Positions 23,723-33,254 of a DNA stretch of 64,000 nt are shown here, one piece after another (position 1 is the stretch's first letter; each line of letters opens with the position of its first letter). A program made the translations under genes and the position numbers. Below the pieces are notes generated by a model that was given only the letters and a program-made list of their open reading frames with translations, was not told where the DNA came from and searched no databases. Source of the stretch: Bradyrhizobium frederickii (GTDB lineage: Bacteria; Pseudomonadota; Alphaproteobacteria; Rhizobiales; Xanthobacteraceae); NCBI RefSeq assembly GCF_004570865.1, contig NZ_SPQS01000025.1, positions 1 to 64,000 on the forward strand. Direction: 5' to 3'.

Positions 23723-26700
23723 TCACGCCACGTTCTGGTCGAGAATGTCCACGGCTTCTTGCAGGCTCACCGACACCAGCTGGGAGACGCCGCGCTCGGC
23801 CATGGTGACGCCGAACAGGCGGTTCATCCGCGCCATGGTGATCGGGTTGTGCGTGATGATGATGAAGCGCGTGTCGGTCGAGCCGGTCATCTCGTGCAGG
23901 AGGTTGCAGTACCGTTCGACGTTGTGGTCGTCGAGCGGCGCGTCGACTTCGTCCAGCACGCAGATCGGCGAGGGGTTGGTGAGGAACACCGCGAAGATCA
24001 GCGCCATCGCGGTCAGTGCCTGCTCGCCGCCCGAGAGCAGCGACAGCGTCTGCGGCTTCTTGCCCGGGGGCTTGGCTATGATTTCGAGTCCGGCTTCCAG
24101 CGGATCGTCGCTCTCGATCAGGTGCAGCGCGGCTTCGCCGCCGCCGAACAGCTCGACGAACAGCCGCTTGAAGTGGTTGTTGACGACCTCGAACGAGGTC
24201 AACAGCCGCTCGCGCGCCTCCTTGTTGAGACTCTGGATGCCCTGGCGCAGCCGCTTGATGGCCTCGACGAGGTCGTCGCGCTCGGTGACGAGGCCGTTGT
24301 GCTGGGTCTCGACCTCGCGCAGCTCCTCCTCGGCGCGCAGATTGACCGCACCGAGGCGCTCGCGGTCGCGCCGCATCTTTTCGAGGTCTTCCTCGATGTC
24401 GTGCAGCGGCGGCAGCTCCGCGCCGGGCTCGATCTCGGCAAGGCCTGCGACGGCCTGCGGCTCGACCTCCAGCATGTCGCGGATCTCGCGCTCGACGTCT
24501 TCGAGCCGGCGCCGCGCGCCTTCCATGCGCTCCTCGGCGCGGGCGGTGGCCTCGCGGGCGCTGGAGAGCGCCTCGAGCGTCAGCTTGGCGACGCGGTCGG
24601 TCTCGGCCATCGCGCTTTCCGCGGTGGCGAGCGCGTCGGCGGCCATGCGGCGGTCGTTCTCCGCGTACTCGATCTCGGTGATCAGCGCGCTGCGCTTCTC
24701 GGCGAACACGGCGGGCGCGTTTTCGAGCTCGCTGCGCTCGATCGTGAGCTCGGCGATGCGGGCCTGGATGGTGTCGATATGGGAGGCCGCGCTTTCCTTG
24801 CGGTTCTGCCACTCGGTACGCTCGGCGAGGATCGCCTGAACGCGGCGGTCGGCGAGCTCGGCTTCGCGCGCCAGCGCCTGCGCTTCGGCACGGACCTGGG
24901 CGGCGATCCGGCGGTGGCCTTCGATGTCGCTGCGGACGGCGGCGAGACGGGTCTCGGTGTCCTCGCTCGACGGCAGCTCGCTGATGCCGGCCTCGGCATA
25001 TTCGTAGGCAGCCTCGGCCTCGGCGCGGTCGGCGGCGAGACGGCTGTGCGCTTCCGACAGCGTCGCCTTGCGCGCGGCATGGCGGCTGATCTCGCGCTCG
25101 GCATTGGCATGGCGCTCACGCGCGACGTTGAGCTCACGCTGCGCGGCGCGCCAGGCTTCGCGGCTCGCGCCTTCGGTGCTCGCCGCCATCTGCAGCTCGG
25201 ACTCGGCGTTCTCCAGCGCCTGGCGCTTGATCTGGGCGTCGATGCGGGCCTGCTCCAGCTCGTTCTCGATGTCGACGAGACGGGCGCGCTCGGCAAGGCG
25301 GCGGGCGGCGCCGGTCGGGGCATGCGCGGCGGCGACAAAACCGTCCCAGCGCCAGACATCGCCTTCGGGCGAGACCAGCCGCTGGCCGGTCTTGAGCTGC
25401 GAGACCAGCTCGGCGCCGCGCTCGCGCGGCACCACGCCGATCTGGGCGAGACGGCGGGCCAGCTCGGCCGGCGCCTGCACGTGGTTGGCGAGCGGCACGG
25501 CGCCTTCGGGCAGCTCCGGATCGCCTTCGGTGTGACCGACATTGGTCCAGCGCATCGGCGCCGACGGGTCGATCGGGGCGTCGAGATCGTCGCCGAGCGC
25601 GGCGCCGATCGCCTTTTCAAAGCCCTTGTCGACGGTGATGCCGTCGATGATCGGCGGCCATAGATTCTTGGTCTCGCCGTTGACGATCTTGGAGATCGTG
25701 CGCGCCTCGGTCTCAAGGCGCTGTACGCGCTTGTCGGCCTCGACCAGCGGCGAGCGCGAGGATTCCAGCGTCTGGCGCGCGGCCACGTGCGCGGCCTCGC
25801 TCGCCTGGGCGGCGGCTTCCGAAGCGGCCAGCGTCTGCTCCGCGGTCTCGACCAGAGCGGTCAGCTCGTCGAGGTCGCCGAAGCCGCCGGTCTCGGCGGC
25901 GAGCTTCTGCTCTTCCGCGGCGACGTTCGCGATCTCCTGGTCGAGCCGGGCGAGCTTGTCGCGGTGGGTGCGGACGTTGGCCTCGAGCTGATTGCGTTTG
26001 GCGGTGAGGTCGGCGAGCGCGGTGGTGAGCTCGGCGAATTGCTGCTCGGTTTCGGTCAGCACCGCCTCGGCCTCGGCGACACGCTCGTCGACGCCGGAGC
26101 GCTTTTCGACGCGCGACTTGATCTCTTCCTTCAGCTCGGCGTCTTCGGTGTCGAGCCGCTGCAACGCGACGTCGGCATCCATGGTCTGCTGCTGGGCACG
26201 CGAGATGTCGCCCTCGAACTGGGCGAGGCGGCGCTCGAGCTCGGCGACGCGCTCCTTGGCGCGCTCTTCCTCGCGGTCGAGCAGCTCGCGGGCATTGGTG
26301 AGGCGCTGCAGCCCGGCCGCAGCGCGCGCTTCGGCATCGCGCAGTGCAGGCATCTCCGCGGCGCGGATCGCCTGGATGCGGGCGGCCTCGGCCTGGTGCT
26401 GGGTGCGCTCGGCCATCTCGCGGACGGCAAGGTCGTGGGTATGCCCGGACTCGTTGACGTCGGCATGGGCGCCGATCCAGCGCAGATGGTACAGTGTTGC
26501 TTCGGCCTTGCGGACCTTGGCCGCGACCTCGCGATAGCGCACCGCCTGGCGGGCCTGCTTCTTCAGGCCTTCCATCTGGCCGGCGAGCTGGCCGATCACG
26601 TCCTCGACGCGGGTGAGGTTGGTTTCGGCCGCCTTCAGCCGCAGCTCGGCTTCGTGGCGGCGGGCGTGCAGGCCGGCGACGCCGGCGGCGTCTTCCAGCA

Positions 26701-27187
26701 CGCGGCGGCGCTGCTCGGGCTTGGCCTGGATGATCTCACCGATCTTGCCCTGGTGGACGAGCGCGGGCGAGCGCGCGCCGGTGGCGGCGTCGGCGAACAG
26801 GATCTGCACGTCACGGGCGCGCACGTCGCGGCCGTTGATGCGATAGACCGAGCCGGCCTCGCGTTCGATGCGGCGAGAGATTTCGAGCAGCTGGCTGTCG
26901 TTCATCGCCGCCGGCGCGGTGCGATCGGCATTGTCGATCGTCATCGTCACTTCGGCGTGGTTGCGTGCCGGACGGTTGCCGGAGCCGGCGAAGATCACCG
27001 CGTCCATGTCGGCGGCGCGCAAGCTCTTGTAAGAGGTCTCGCCCATCGCCCAGCGCAGCGCCTCGACGAGATTCGACTTGCCGCAGCCGTTGGGTCCGAC
27101 CACGCCGGTCAGGCCGGGCTCGATGACGAAGTCCGTGGGCTCAACGAAGGACTTGAAGCCGTGAAGGCGCAGGCGGGTGATTTTCAT
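23723..27187 (-). CDS. smc: Chromosome segregation ATPase Smc
   Basis: 1154 residues from the ATG MKITRLRLHGFKSF; a GTG two codons earlier is possible. The N-terminal half-ATPase has Walker A GPNGCGKSN. Long coiled-coil arms run about 170-480 and 660-980, around a hinge that includes GFEKAIGAALGDDLDAP and GEVWRW-like segments (GDVWRWDGFV). The C-terminal half has signature LSGGEQALTAMALIF and Walker B CVLDEVDAPLDD. Smc extrudes DNA loops and helps separate sister chromosomes with ScpA and ScpB, which are not in this window. The DsbA-like and DciA genes lie upstream on the same strand. Confidence 0.97.
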   Translation of the reverse strand: MKITRLRLHGFKSFVEPTDFVIEPGLTGVVGPNGCGKSNLVEALRWAMGETSYKSLRAADMDAVIFAGSGNRPARNHAEVTMTIDNADRTAPAAMNDSQLLEISRRIEREAGSVYRINGRDVRARDVQILFADAATGARSPALVHQGKIGEIIQAKPEQRRRVLEDAAGVAGLHARRHEAELRLKAAETNLTRVEDVIGQLAGQMEGLKKQARQAVRYREVAAKVRKAEATLYHLRWIGAHADVNESGHTHDLAVREMAERTQHQAEAARIQAIRAAEMPALRDAEARAAAGLQRLTNARELLDREEERAKERVAELERRLAQFEGDISRAQQQTMDADVALQRLDTEDAELKEEIKSRVEKRSGVDERVAEAEAVLTETEQQFAELTTALADLTAKRNQLEANVRTHRDKLARLDQEIANVAAEEQKLAAETGGFGDLDELTALVETAEQTLAASEAAAQASEAAHVAARQTLESSRSPLVEADKRVQRLETEARTISKIVNGETKNLWPPIIDGITVDKGFEKAIGAALGDDLDAPIDPSAPMRWTNVGHTEGDPELPEGAVPLANHVQAPAELARRLAQIGVVPRERGAELVSQLKTGQRLVSPEGDVWRWDGFVAAAHAPTGAARRLAERARLVDIENELEQARIDAQIKRQALENAESELQMAASTEGASREAWRAAQRELNVARERHANAEREISRHAARKATLSEAHSRLAADRAEAEAAYEYAEAGISELPSSEDTETRLAAVRSDIEGHRRIAAQVRAEAQALAREAELADRRVQAILAERTEWQNRKESAASHIDTIQARIAELTIERSELENAPAVFAEKRSALITEIEYAENDRRMAADALATAESAMAETDRVAKLTLEALSSAREATARAEERMEGARRRLEDVEREIRDMLEVEPQAVAGLAEIEPGAELPPLHDIEEDLEKMRRDRERLGAVNLRAEEELREVETQHNGLVTERDDLVEAIKRLRQGIQSLNKEARERLLTSFEVVNNHFKRLFVELFGGGEAALHLIESDDPLEAGLEIIAKPPGKKPQTLSLLSGGEQALTAMALIFAVFLTNPSPICVLDEVDAPLDDHNVERYCNLLHEMTGSTDTRFIIITHNPITMARMNRLFGVTMAERGVSQLVSVSLQEAVDILDQNVA

Positions 27188-27404
27188 AAGCACGCATCTC
27201 TGTTGGCAGGCGCGAATCCCCCTGCCGGGACAATACCATGGAAGGCAATGTCGGTATCCGGGCGAGTCGCGCGAGGCGCCTCATGCGGCTGGACAATGGC
27301 CGCGGTGGGCAGCGAGGGCAACCGGCGAAAGCCGCTTTTCCCAAGGGATTTATGCCGGGAAAGATACGGCTCTGGATGCGCGAATCAGAGCTGTCGCGTG
27401 CGAA

Positions 27405-28061
27405 TCAGCTCTTCAGCAGCGGATTGATCTTCTTGGCGAACTCCTCGAACGAGGTCTCGCCCTTGATCTTCTCGCCGTTGATGAAGAAGGTCGGCGTCGA
27501 ATCCACCTTGAGCACGTCGCTGGCGTATTTCTGGTCGGCGGCGATCTTGTCCAGCAGCGCCTGGTCCTTCAGACAGGCTTCGACCTGCTGCTGGGTGAGC
27601 CCGGCCTGCTTGCCGATCCGCGTCAGGGTCTCGGTGGTGTTCTTCACCACCCAGTCGTTCTGCTGGCGGAACAGCATGTCGGTGACCGCGAAATATTTCG
27701 GCGCGTCGTCCTTGGCGATGCAGCGCGACAGCATCGAGCCGGCGGCGGCTTTGATGTCGAGCGGGAACTCGCGGAAGATGTAACGCACCTTGCCGGTGTC
27801 GATGTATTCCTTCTTGATCTTGGGGAACACCTGCTCGTTGAAGGCGGCGCAGTGCGGGCAGGTCATCGAGGCGTATTCGGTGATGGTGACGGCGGCATCC
27901 TTCGGGCCGAGCGCCATGTCGGGCAGCGACACCGGTTTGGCGACGTCGGCGGCCGCCTGCGCCATGGCTTCGGAGACGAAGCGGAGCGGCGAGAGCCCGG
28001 CGAGCGCGGCAAGCCCGGTCAGCGACAGCATCGTGGTGAAGGCGCGGCGGGTGATGATCAC
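27405..28061 (-). CDS. DsbA-family thiol:disulfide oxidoreductase, exported
   Basis: 218 residues from a GTG preceded by GGGAG at a good distance; no ATG fits better. The N-terminus TRRAFTTMLSLTGLAALAG is a twin-arginine-like signal peptide ending AMAQA. The thioredoxin-fold active site is CPHC in EYASMTCPHCAAFN, and the cis-Pro loop is VDSTPTFFING. Such proteins make or reshuffle disulfides in the periplasm. The group resembles DsbA/BdbD-like proteins of rhizobia with a single soluble domain. It follows the DciA gene by 134 bases and precedes smc on the same strand. Confidence 0.92.
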   Translation of the reverse strand: MIITRRAFTTMLSLTGLAALAGLSPLRFVSEAMAQAAADVAKPVSLPDMALGPKDAAVTITEYASMTCPHCAAFNEQVFPKIKKEYIDTGKVRYIFREFPLDIKAAAGSMLSRCIAKDDAPKYFAVTDMLFRQQNDWVVKNTTETLTRIGKQAGLTQQQVEACLKDQALLDKIAADQKYASDVLKVDSTPTFFINGEKIKGETSFEEFAKKINPLLKS

Positions 28062-28195
28062 GGTCGGCTCCCGAATTGGCGTGGTCTCGCCCCGAGGTTT
28101 GGCAAGGTTCCCGGGCGGCCTGTCGCTAGCTTGAAACGTGGTTTGAGGCAATGGCGAGCGGCAGGGAGGGGTCCAGATTGGCCGCGAAATGAGGC

Positions 28196-28693
28196 TCAAT
28201 TTCGCTTGATGGCGGCCCCGAGCCGGGCCAGCGCCGTCTTCAGTTCTTCGTCTTCGATCTCCCCCAGGCTCTCCGCCACCTTGGCTACGCTCGTGGGGTC
28301 CGGCGGGGCGGGCCGCTTCCGGGTCTGGGGCCGCGACAGCGGGGCCTGGCGGAAGGCCAGCTTGCCGACCGCGCTCCAGCCGAAGAAGCGGTTGACCCGC
28401 TCCAGGATCACGTCGGCGGAGTGTTGGATCTCCAGCCCCATCGGCCCCTCGACCCGCAGCACCAGGGTCGCCGGCTGCTGCGGCTGGCCCTCGACCGGCC
28501 GCGGCCATTGCATTTTCAAGGGCTCGGCATGGGCGGCGATCTCGGCCCCCGCAATCTGCGCCCACCGCGTCACCAGCTCGCGCGCCGCGAATCCCTGCTT
28601 GGCATAGGCCTCGGCAAAGACGTCGTCGAGCAGGATCCCGAGCGGCTTGGCGCTGATGGGGCCGGGTTTGAAGATGGGACCGGATTTGGACAT
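28196..28693 (-). CDS. DciA-like DUF721 protein
   Basis: 165 residues. The domain GILLDDVFAEAYAKQGFAARELVTRW followed by WAQIAGAEIAAHAEP and the later LVLRVEGPMGLEIQHSADVILERVN matches the DUF721/DciA family. DciA proteins help load the replicative helicase in bacteria that lack DnaC, though that role was shown in other lineages. The C-terminal part (RPQTRKRPAPPDP) is basic and Pro-rich, probably disordered. It is divergent from mutY, which shares the upstream region carrying a palindromic repeat. Confidence 0.85.
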   Translation of the reverse strand: MSKSGPIFKPGPISAKPLGILLDDVFAEAYAKQGFAARELVTRWAQIAGAEIAAHAEPLKMQWPRPVEGQPQQPATLVLRVEGPMGLEIQHSADVILERVNRFFGWSAVGKLAFRQAPLSRPQTRKRPAPPDPTSVAKVAESLGEIEDEELKTALARLGAAIKRN

Positions 28694-28737
28694 GCCGCCT
28701 TATAGCATTTCGGCGGGCGGGCCACATGTGCATCGCC

Positions 28738-28818
28738 GTCATGGCCGGGCTTTGTCCCGGCCATCCACGTTCTCCCGCGAAGAAAGACGTGGATGCCCGC
28801 GACAAGCGCGGGCATGAC
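28738..28818. repeat. Palindromic intergenic repeat, family E (GTCATGGCCGGGC type), copy 1
   Basis: GTCATGGCCGGGCTTTGTCC then CGGCCATCCACG form one stem; CGTGGATGCCCGCGACAAG then CGGGCATGAC form a second. A shorter copy lies at 52199-52229. It sits between the divergent DUF721 and mutY genes. Confidence 0.75.
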
Positions 28819-28855
28819 GTGGAGCAATCGGCTCAACGTCGGTTAGGGTAAGAGC

Positions 28856-29974
28856 ATGAGCCCCAGATCTGCCCTCAAGGCCAGGCCGGAACCCGCGCCG
28901 TCGAAAGCAACATCACGCCCGAACCTCCTGCTCGCCTGGTACGACCGCCACCGCCGCCGGTTGCCTTGGCGCGCCGCGCCGGGGCAGGCGTCGGACCCCT
29001 ATCGCGTTTGGCTCTCGGAGATCATGCTGCAGCAGACCACGGTAAAGGCGGTCGGGCCCTATTTCGAGAAATTCGTCGCGCGCTGGCCGGATGTTGCGGC
29101 GCTGGGAAGCGCCTCGCAGGATGATGTGCTGCGGATGTGGGCCGGGCTCGGCTATTACTCCCGCGCACGCAACCTCCATGCCTGCGCCGTCGCGGTGACG
29201 CGCGCGCATGGCGGCATCTTTCCGGACACCGAGGAGGGCCTGCGCGCGCTGCCGGGGATCGGGCCGTATACGGCGGCGGCGATTGCGGCGATCGCCTTCG
29301 ACCGCCGCACCATGCCGGTCGACGGCAATATCGAGCGGGTGGTGTCGCGGCTCTTCGCAGTCGAGGAAGAGCTCCCGCAGGCCAAGCCGCTGATCCAGCA
29401 ACTGGCGGCGACGCTGCTGGCCGACAGCCGGGCCGGAGACAGCGCACAGGCGCTGATGGATCTCGGCGCCTCGATCTGCACGCCGAAGAAGCCGGCGTGC
29501 TCGCTGTGTCCGCTGAACGAGGATTGCATCGCGCGTGCGCAAGGCACGCAGGAGACCTTTCCGCGCAAGGCGCCGAAGAAGAGCGGCACGTTGCGGCGCG
29601 GAGCCGCTTTCGTCGTGACGCGTGACGATGAGCTGCTGGTCCGCAGCCGGCCGGAAAAGGGGCTGCTCGGTGGCATGACGGAGGTGCCCGGCTCGGATTG
29701 GCTCGCCGGCCAGGACGATGCGGCCGCGAAGCGGCAGGCGCCCGCGTTGAAGGGGTTGTCGCGCTGGCAGCGCAAGGCGGGCGTGGTCACCCACGTCTTC
29801 ACACATTTTCCGCTGGAGCTCGTGGTCTATACGGCGAAGGCGGCGGCGCACACGTGCGCGCCCGAGGGCATGCGCTGGGTGCCGACCGCGACCCTTGCCG
29901 GCGAAGCGCTGCCCAACGTCATGCGCAAGGTGATCGCACACGCACTGGACCTTCCACCGCGCCGATCCTCCTGA
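28856..29974 (+). CDS. mutY: A/G-specific adenine DNA glycosylase
   Basis: 372 residues. Removes adenine mispaired with 8-oxoguanine. The N-terminal region LPWRAAP and SEIMLQQTTVKAVGPYFEKF holds the catalytic Glu block; the helix-hairpin-helix is LPGIGPYTAAAIAAIAF; the catalytic Asp is in MPVDGNIERV. The 4Fe-4S ligands read C-x6-C-x2-C-x5-C in CTPKKPACSLCPLNEDC. The C-terminal third is the Nudix-like domain that recognises 8-oxoguanine. Length is normal. It is divergent from the DUF721 gene and followed by a thioesterase gene. Confidence 0.97.
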   Translation: MSPRSALKARPEPAPSKATSRPNLLLAWYDRHRRRLPWRAAPGQASDPYRVWLSEIMLQQTTVKAVGPYFEKFVARWPDVAALGSASQDDVLRMWAGLGYYSRARNLHACAVAVTRAHGGIFPDTEEGLRALPGIGPYTAAAIAAIAFDRRTMPVDGNIERVVSRLFAVEEELPQAKPLIQQLAATLLADSRAGDSAQALMDLGASICTPKKPACSLCPLNEDCIARAQGTQETFPRKAPKKSGTLRRGAAFVVTRDDELLVRSRPEKGLLGGMTEVPGSDWLAGQDDAAAKRQAPALKGLSRWQRKAGVVTHVFTHFPLELVVYTAKAAAHTCAPEGMRWVPTATLAGEALPNVMRKVIAHALDLPPRRSS

Positions 29975-30027
29975 CAGCACGCTGGCAGCAGCGTTGCGCT
30001 ATCGGGGTTGCGAACCGGAGGCTGCCA

Positions 30028-30447
30028 ATGGTCAAGACCGCACTCGACAACTTTCCACGACCGCCCTGTGCCGAGCTGCTGGGATGGCGCCTGCTCGACG
30101 CCCGTCCGGAGGAAGGCTGGATCAGGCTCTCCTTCGAAGGCAAGCCGGCGTTCTGCAACCCTGCAGGTTTCATTCAGGGCGGCATGCTCTCGGCCATGCT
30201 CGACGACACCATGGGGCCGGCGGTGCTGGTGATGAGCGAAGGCCGGCTCTACACGACCACCATCAGCATGACCGTGAATTTCCTCAGCCCCGCACGGCCT
30301 GGGAGGATTATTGGCGAAGCCAAGGTGACGCAGCTCGGCAAGACCATCGCCTTCGTCGAGGCGAAGCTGATGGCGGAGGACGGCACGGTGCTGGCGACAG
30401 CGAGCGCGAGCGAGCGGCTGCTGGAGGCGGCGAGGGCGGTGAAGTAG
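30028..30447 (+). CDS. PaaI-family hotdog thioesterase
   Basis: 139 residues from an ATG preceded by GGAGG. Hotdog fold of the PaaI type: NPAGFIQGGMLSAMLDDTMGPA holds the active-site block, and TTTISMTVNFLSPARPGRI then GKTIAFVEAKL complete the core. Family members hydrolyse acyl-CoA or aryl-CoA thioesters. No phenylacetate genes are near, so the substrate is open. mutY ends 53 bases upstream on the same strand. Confidence 0.9.
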   Translation: MVKTALDNFPRPPCAELLGWRLLDARPEEGWIRLSFEGKPAFCNPAGFIQGGMLSAMLDDTMGPAVLVMSEGRLYTTTISMTVNFLSPARPGRIIGEAKVTQLGKTIAFVEAKLMAEDGTVLATASASERLLEAARAVK

Positions 30448-30492
30448 ATATCCCATTTGCACGAATGCATACGCACAGGCAGCGAGACTGCT

Positions 30493-31788
30493 TCAAGAGC
30501 TTGCCACCCCGTCCTTTAGTTCAGGGTGCAACTGATAAATTGTCTCGAGGTGATCCGTGTGATTTCTCATCGATATATACTGCTGATCTTCGGCGGGCTT
30601 CCAGCCAAAGCGCTCAGCTGTCAGGATCGCAGCGTCCGACGCGTCGAGATTGTACGCAAAATGCAGGTAGAATTCACGCTCCACCACCGGAGTGATTGTT
30701 TGCTTGTATCCTTCGGTGATGTAGGTAGCGGCGCGCGTGGCGTATTCTGCCCAAGAGATGTCATGAGCCGTTGCTGCGGCAGCCTGCGATGTAGGTAGGC
30801 CCCAATAGGGCATCATCTTTTGGGCGAAGTTGCCACTCCAGTTATGAAATAGCCGTACGTACAGTCCCCCTTTCGAGAGAACGTCGGCGACACCCTGACA
30901 CCAACGCGCAATTTCGACTGGATCGGAGTTGACCGGATTAGCTGCCAACCACTCCTTGACTTGTCGCAGGGGCTCGTGGAGCCGCCAATCGAACGCCTCC
31001 ATCTCAGCGCGACGTTTGGTATCGGGACCCCATTCGAACAGGACGCTGGCCTCAGTCTTCAGTTCCTCGACCGTCGATGCCGAGGCGAACGAAAGGCGTG
31101 CTCTCCGCGCCCGCAGCAACTGCATGACTTCGTTCCGGCCGTAATCCAGCCTTGACGAAAAGTCTAAGGACTTGCCGCTGTTGTCGGCGCGGTAGTGCGA
31201 TTCTTCCGTAAATCTTGTATTCGGGCGACGAACATTGAGGTTGACCACGAGATCGATGTCTCCCAAATCGTCGGTGTCGGAGAGATACGACCCGAACGCC
31301 GTGATCTTGTTGACATAAAATACCAACTCATCGCGCGTATTGATCCTGTTAGCGTGAGCGATCAATTCACGGACCTCTTCGTCCGCCTTGGCGCGGTCGA
31401 AACGTTTCGTTAGGTTTGCCGCCGCGGTTTGTCGACCTTTTCGGCTGAGCTGGTATCTGCGCGTATCTCGGGAGTGTTCCGGCTCGTTTGGCTCAAGATA
31501 GCCTTCCGCTAGCAGTGCGGCGAACACGCGCTCGGCTTCAGCACGTTTGATCGGATTGAACCTGAAGCCCCATATCCGACAGTACTCTTTCTCGTCAACA
31601 TTCTGACGGATGCCGACTGGGATACGCGGATTGATCTTGCGAGCAGCATCCACGGTGACGCGCCAGTGTTGCTCATTGAAAAAGCTATGCACCGAGGCGA
31701 CGTCAATGCGGTAGACATTGAGGTGGCGCATCAGGTCGCGTCCGAGCTTCACCGGAAGGCCGACGATGTGTCTGGAATCAAGCTTCAT
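30493..31788 (-). CDS. Winged-helix plus nucleotidyltransferase-fold protein, unknown role
   Basis: 431 residues. A nucleotidyltransferase signature is clear: ITAFGSYLSDTDDLGDIDLVV, with Gly166-Ser167 and the metal-binding Asp177 and Asp179. A winged-helix-like segment precedes it (AEAERVFAALLAEGYLEPN then RRYQLSRKGRQTAAANL, about residues 82-125). The C-terminal 200 residues are rich in Trp and charged residues and match nothing I know. Pol beta-like nucleotidyltransferases of this type include antibiotic-modifying enzymes, MNT antitoxins and AMPylating toxins. No HEPN partner or defence gene is adjacent. Base composition is less GC-biased than the flanking thioesterase and monooxygenase genes, hinting at transfer. 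Confidence 0.7.
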   Translation of the reverse strand: MKLDSRHIVGLPVKLGRDLMRHLNVYRIDVASVHSFFNEQHWRVTVDAARKINPRIPVGIRQNVDEKEYCRIWGFRFNPIKRAEAERVFAALLAEGYLEPNEPEHSRDTRRYQLSRKGRQTAAANLTKRFDRAKADEEVRELIAHANRINTRDELVFYVNKITAFGSYLSDTDDLGDIDLVVNLNVRRPNTRFTEESHYRADNSGKSLDFSSRLDYGRNEVMQLLRARRARLSFASASTVEELKTEASVLFEWGPDTKRRAEMEAFDWRLHEPLRQVKEWLAANPVNSDPVEIARWCQGVADVLSKGGLYVRLFHNWSGNFAQKMMPYWGLPTSQAAAATAHDISWAEYATRAATYITEGYKQTITPVVEREFYLHFAYNLDASDAAILTAERFGWKPAEDQQYISMRNHTDHLETIYQLHPELKDGVASS

Positions 31789-31857
31789 CTGTCCGGTCGT
31801 TACTCCACTAGCGCCGCAGCTCTTCCAACGCGCTTATCGGCAGTTTAAGACCTCCCT

Positions 31858-33129
31858 TCACGCCCGCGCATCCTTGCTCACGATCGGCGGCTTGGCGTTC
31901 AGCGCCTCGACCTGAAATCCGGCGACGCGCTTGTAATTGGCGGCGATGTCTTCCAGCTCTTTTTGCGACAGCACGTCGGTGACGATCTTATAGCCGTCGG
32001 GCGCGCGCTCCTCGACCAGCTGCATCACCTGCTCGGGGCCGTTCTTGCGGTTGAGCAGGACGAGATCGGTGGTGGCGGGCCGGCGCTCGGCCTCATAGGC
32101 GAGCAGCGCCGCGCTGGTCGGTCCATGCGCGAGAATCTCGCGGGTGATGACGCGGGCATCGAGGATTGCTTGCGAGGCGCCGTTCGATCCGACCGGGTAC
32201 ATCGGATGCGCGGCGTCCCCCATCAGCGTGACCTTGCCGAAAGTCCATTGCGCGACCGGATCGCGGTCGACCAGAGGATATTCATAGGCGTGCGGGCAGT
32301 TTCTGATCAGACCGGGCACGTCGAGCCAGTCGAACTGCCAGCTCTCGAACCAGGGCAGGAACTCCTCCAGGCGCGCGGTGCGGTTATAGTCCTCGCGCCG
32401 CCACTGATAGGTCGGCGGCATATGGCGCTCGGCGACCCAGTTGATCAGATGATTGCCGTTCGCGTCCGGCTCCTTGCTGATCGGATAGCAGACGAATTTC
32501 AGGATCTCATGCCCGGCCATGATCATGGTGCGGCCGGTGAGGAAGGCCTTCGCCGGGGTGACGCCGCGCCAGAGGATGCGGCCGTTCCAGATCGGCGGGC
32601 CTTCGTTCGGATAGAGCTTTTCTCGCGCGGCCGAATGAATGCCGTCGGCGGCGATCAGAATCGCGCCTTCATGGGTTCCGGCGGCCTTGCCGGTCGTGCG
32701 GTCGATGAAGTCGGCGCGCACGCCCTCTGCGGTCTCGGTCCAGCCGGTCAGATGATAGCTGGTGAGAATGTTGTCGCGGCCGAGCCGCTCGATCGCGGTG
32801 TCGAGCAGCAGCTGCTGCAGCGTGCCGCGATGGATCGAGAATTGCGGCCATTTATAGCCGGCCTCCAGTCCGCGCGGCTCGCTCCAGATCGGCTTGCCAT
32901 GCTTGGAGAAATAGGCGAGCTCGCGCGTCCGCACGCCGCTGGCATCCAGCTTGTCCAGCAGCCCGAGCTCGATCAGCTCGCGCACCGCATGCGGCAGCAC
33001 GTTGATGCCGACGCCGAGCGGCCTCAGTTCGGCGACGCTCTCGAACACTTTCACGGGAACGCCGATCTGGTGCAGGCTGAGCGCAAGCGTCAGCCCGCCG
33101 ATGCCGCCACCGGCGATGAGTACGGTCAT
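31858..33129 (-). CDS. FAD-dependent monooxygenase (salicylate hydroxylase-like)
   Basis: 423 residues from the ATG MTVLIAGGGIGG. Class A flavoprotein monooxygenase: FAD-binding GGGIGGLTLALSL at the N-terminus, the DG motif in LIAADGIHSAAREKLYP, and GDAAHPMYPVGSNGASQAI near residue 290. Related enzymes hydroxylate aromatic rings such as salicylate or 6-hydroxynicotinate with NAD(P)H and O2. The substrate is not shown and no ring-cleavage gene is near. It is divergent from a GST gene at 33255, and the nucleotidyltransferase gene starts 70 bases downstream on the same strand. Confidence 0.88.
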   Translation of the reverse strand: MTVLIAGGGIGGLTLALSLHQIGVPVKVFESVAELRPLGVGINVLPHAVRELIELGLLDKLDASGVRTRELAYFSKHGKPIWSEPRGLEAGYKWPQFSIHRGTLQQLLLDTAIERLGRDNILTSYHLTGWTETAEGVRADFIDRTTGKAAGTHEGAILIAADGIHSAAREKLYPNEGPPIWNGRILWRGVTPAKAFLTGRTMIMAGHEILKFVCYPISKEPDANGNHLINWVAERHMPPTYQWRREDYNRTARLEEFLPWFESWQFDWLDVPGLIRNCPHAYEYPLVDRDPVAQWTFGKVTLMGDAAHPMYPVGSNGASQAILDARVITREILAHGPTSAALLAYEAERRPATTDLVLLNRKNGPEQVMQLVEERAPDGYKIVTDVLSQKELEDIAANYKRVAGFQVEALNAKPPIVSKDARA

Positions 33130-33254
33130 GACAAATCCCCTCCGATAGACGGCGTCTTCGCACAGCCGGGCCGCGGTGGGCAACTGCGAAGAGGTCGCCT
33201 ATGGACGGCGCGGCGGAGGGCCGCTAACCTCGGATTTTCCCCACGAGGTCCGAC

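Noticed and set aside
28738..28818. CRISPR-like repeat structure
   Set aside because: The palindromic units are single copies at each site with no regularly spaced spacers; they are dispersed intergenic repeats.
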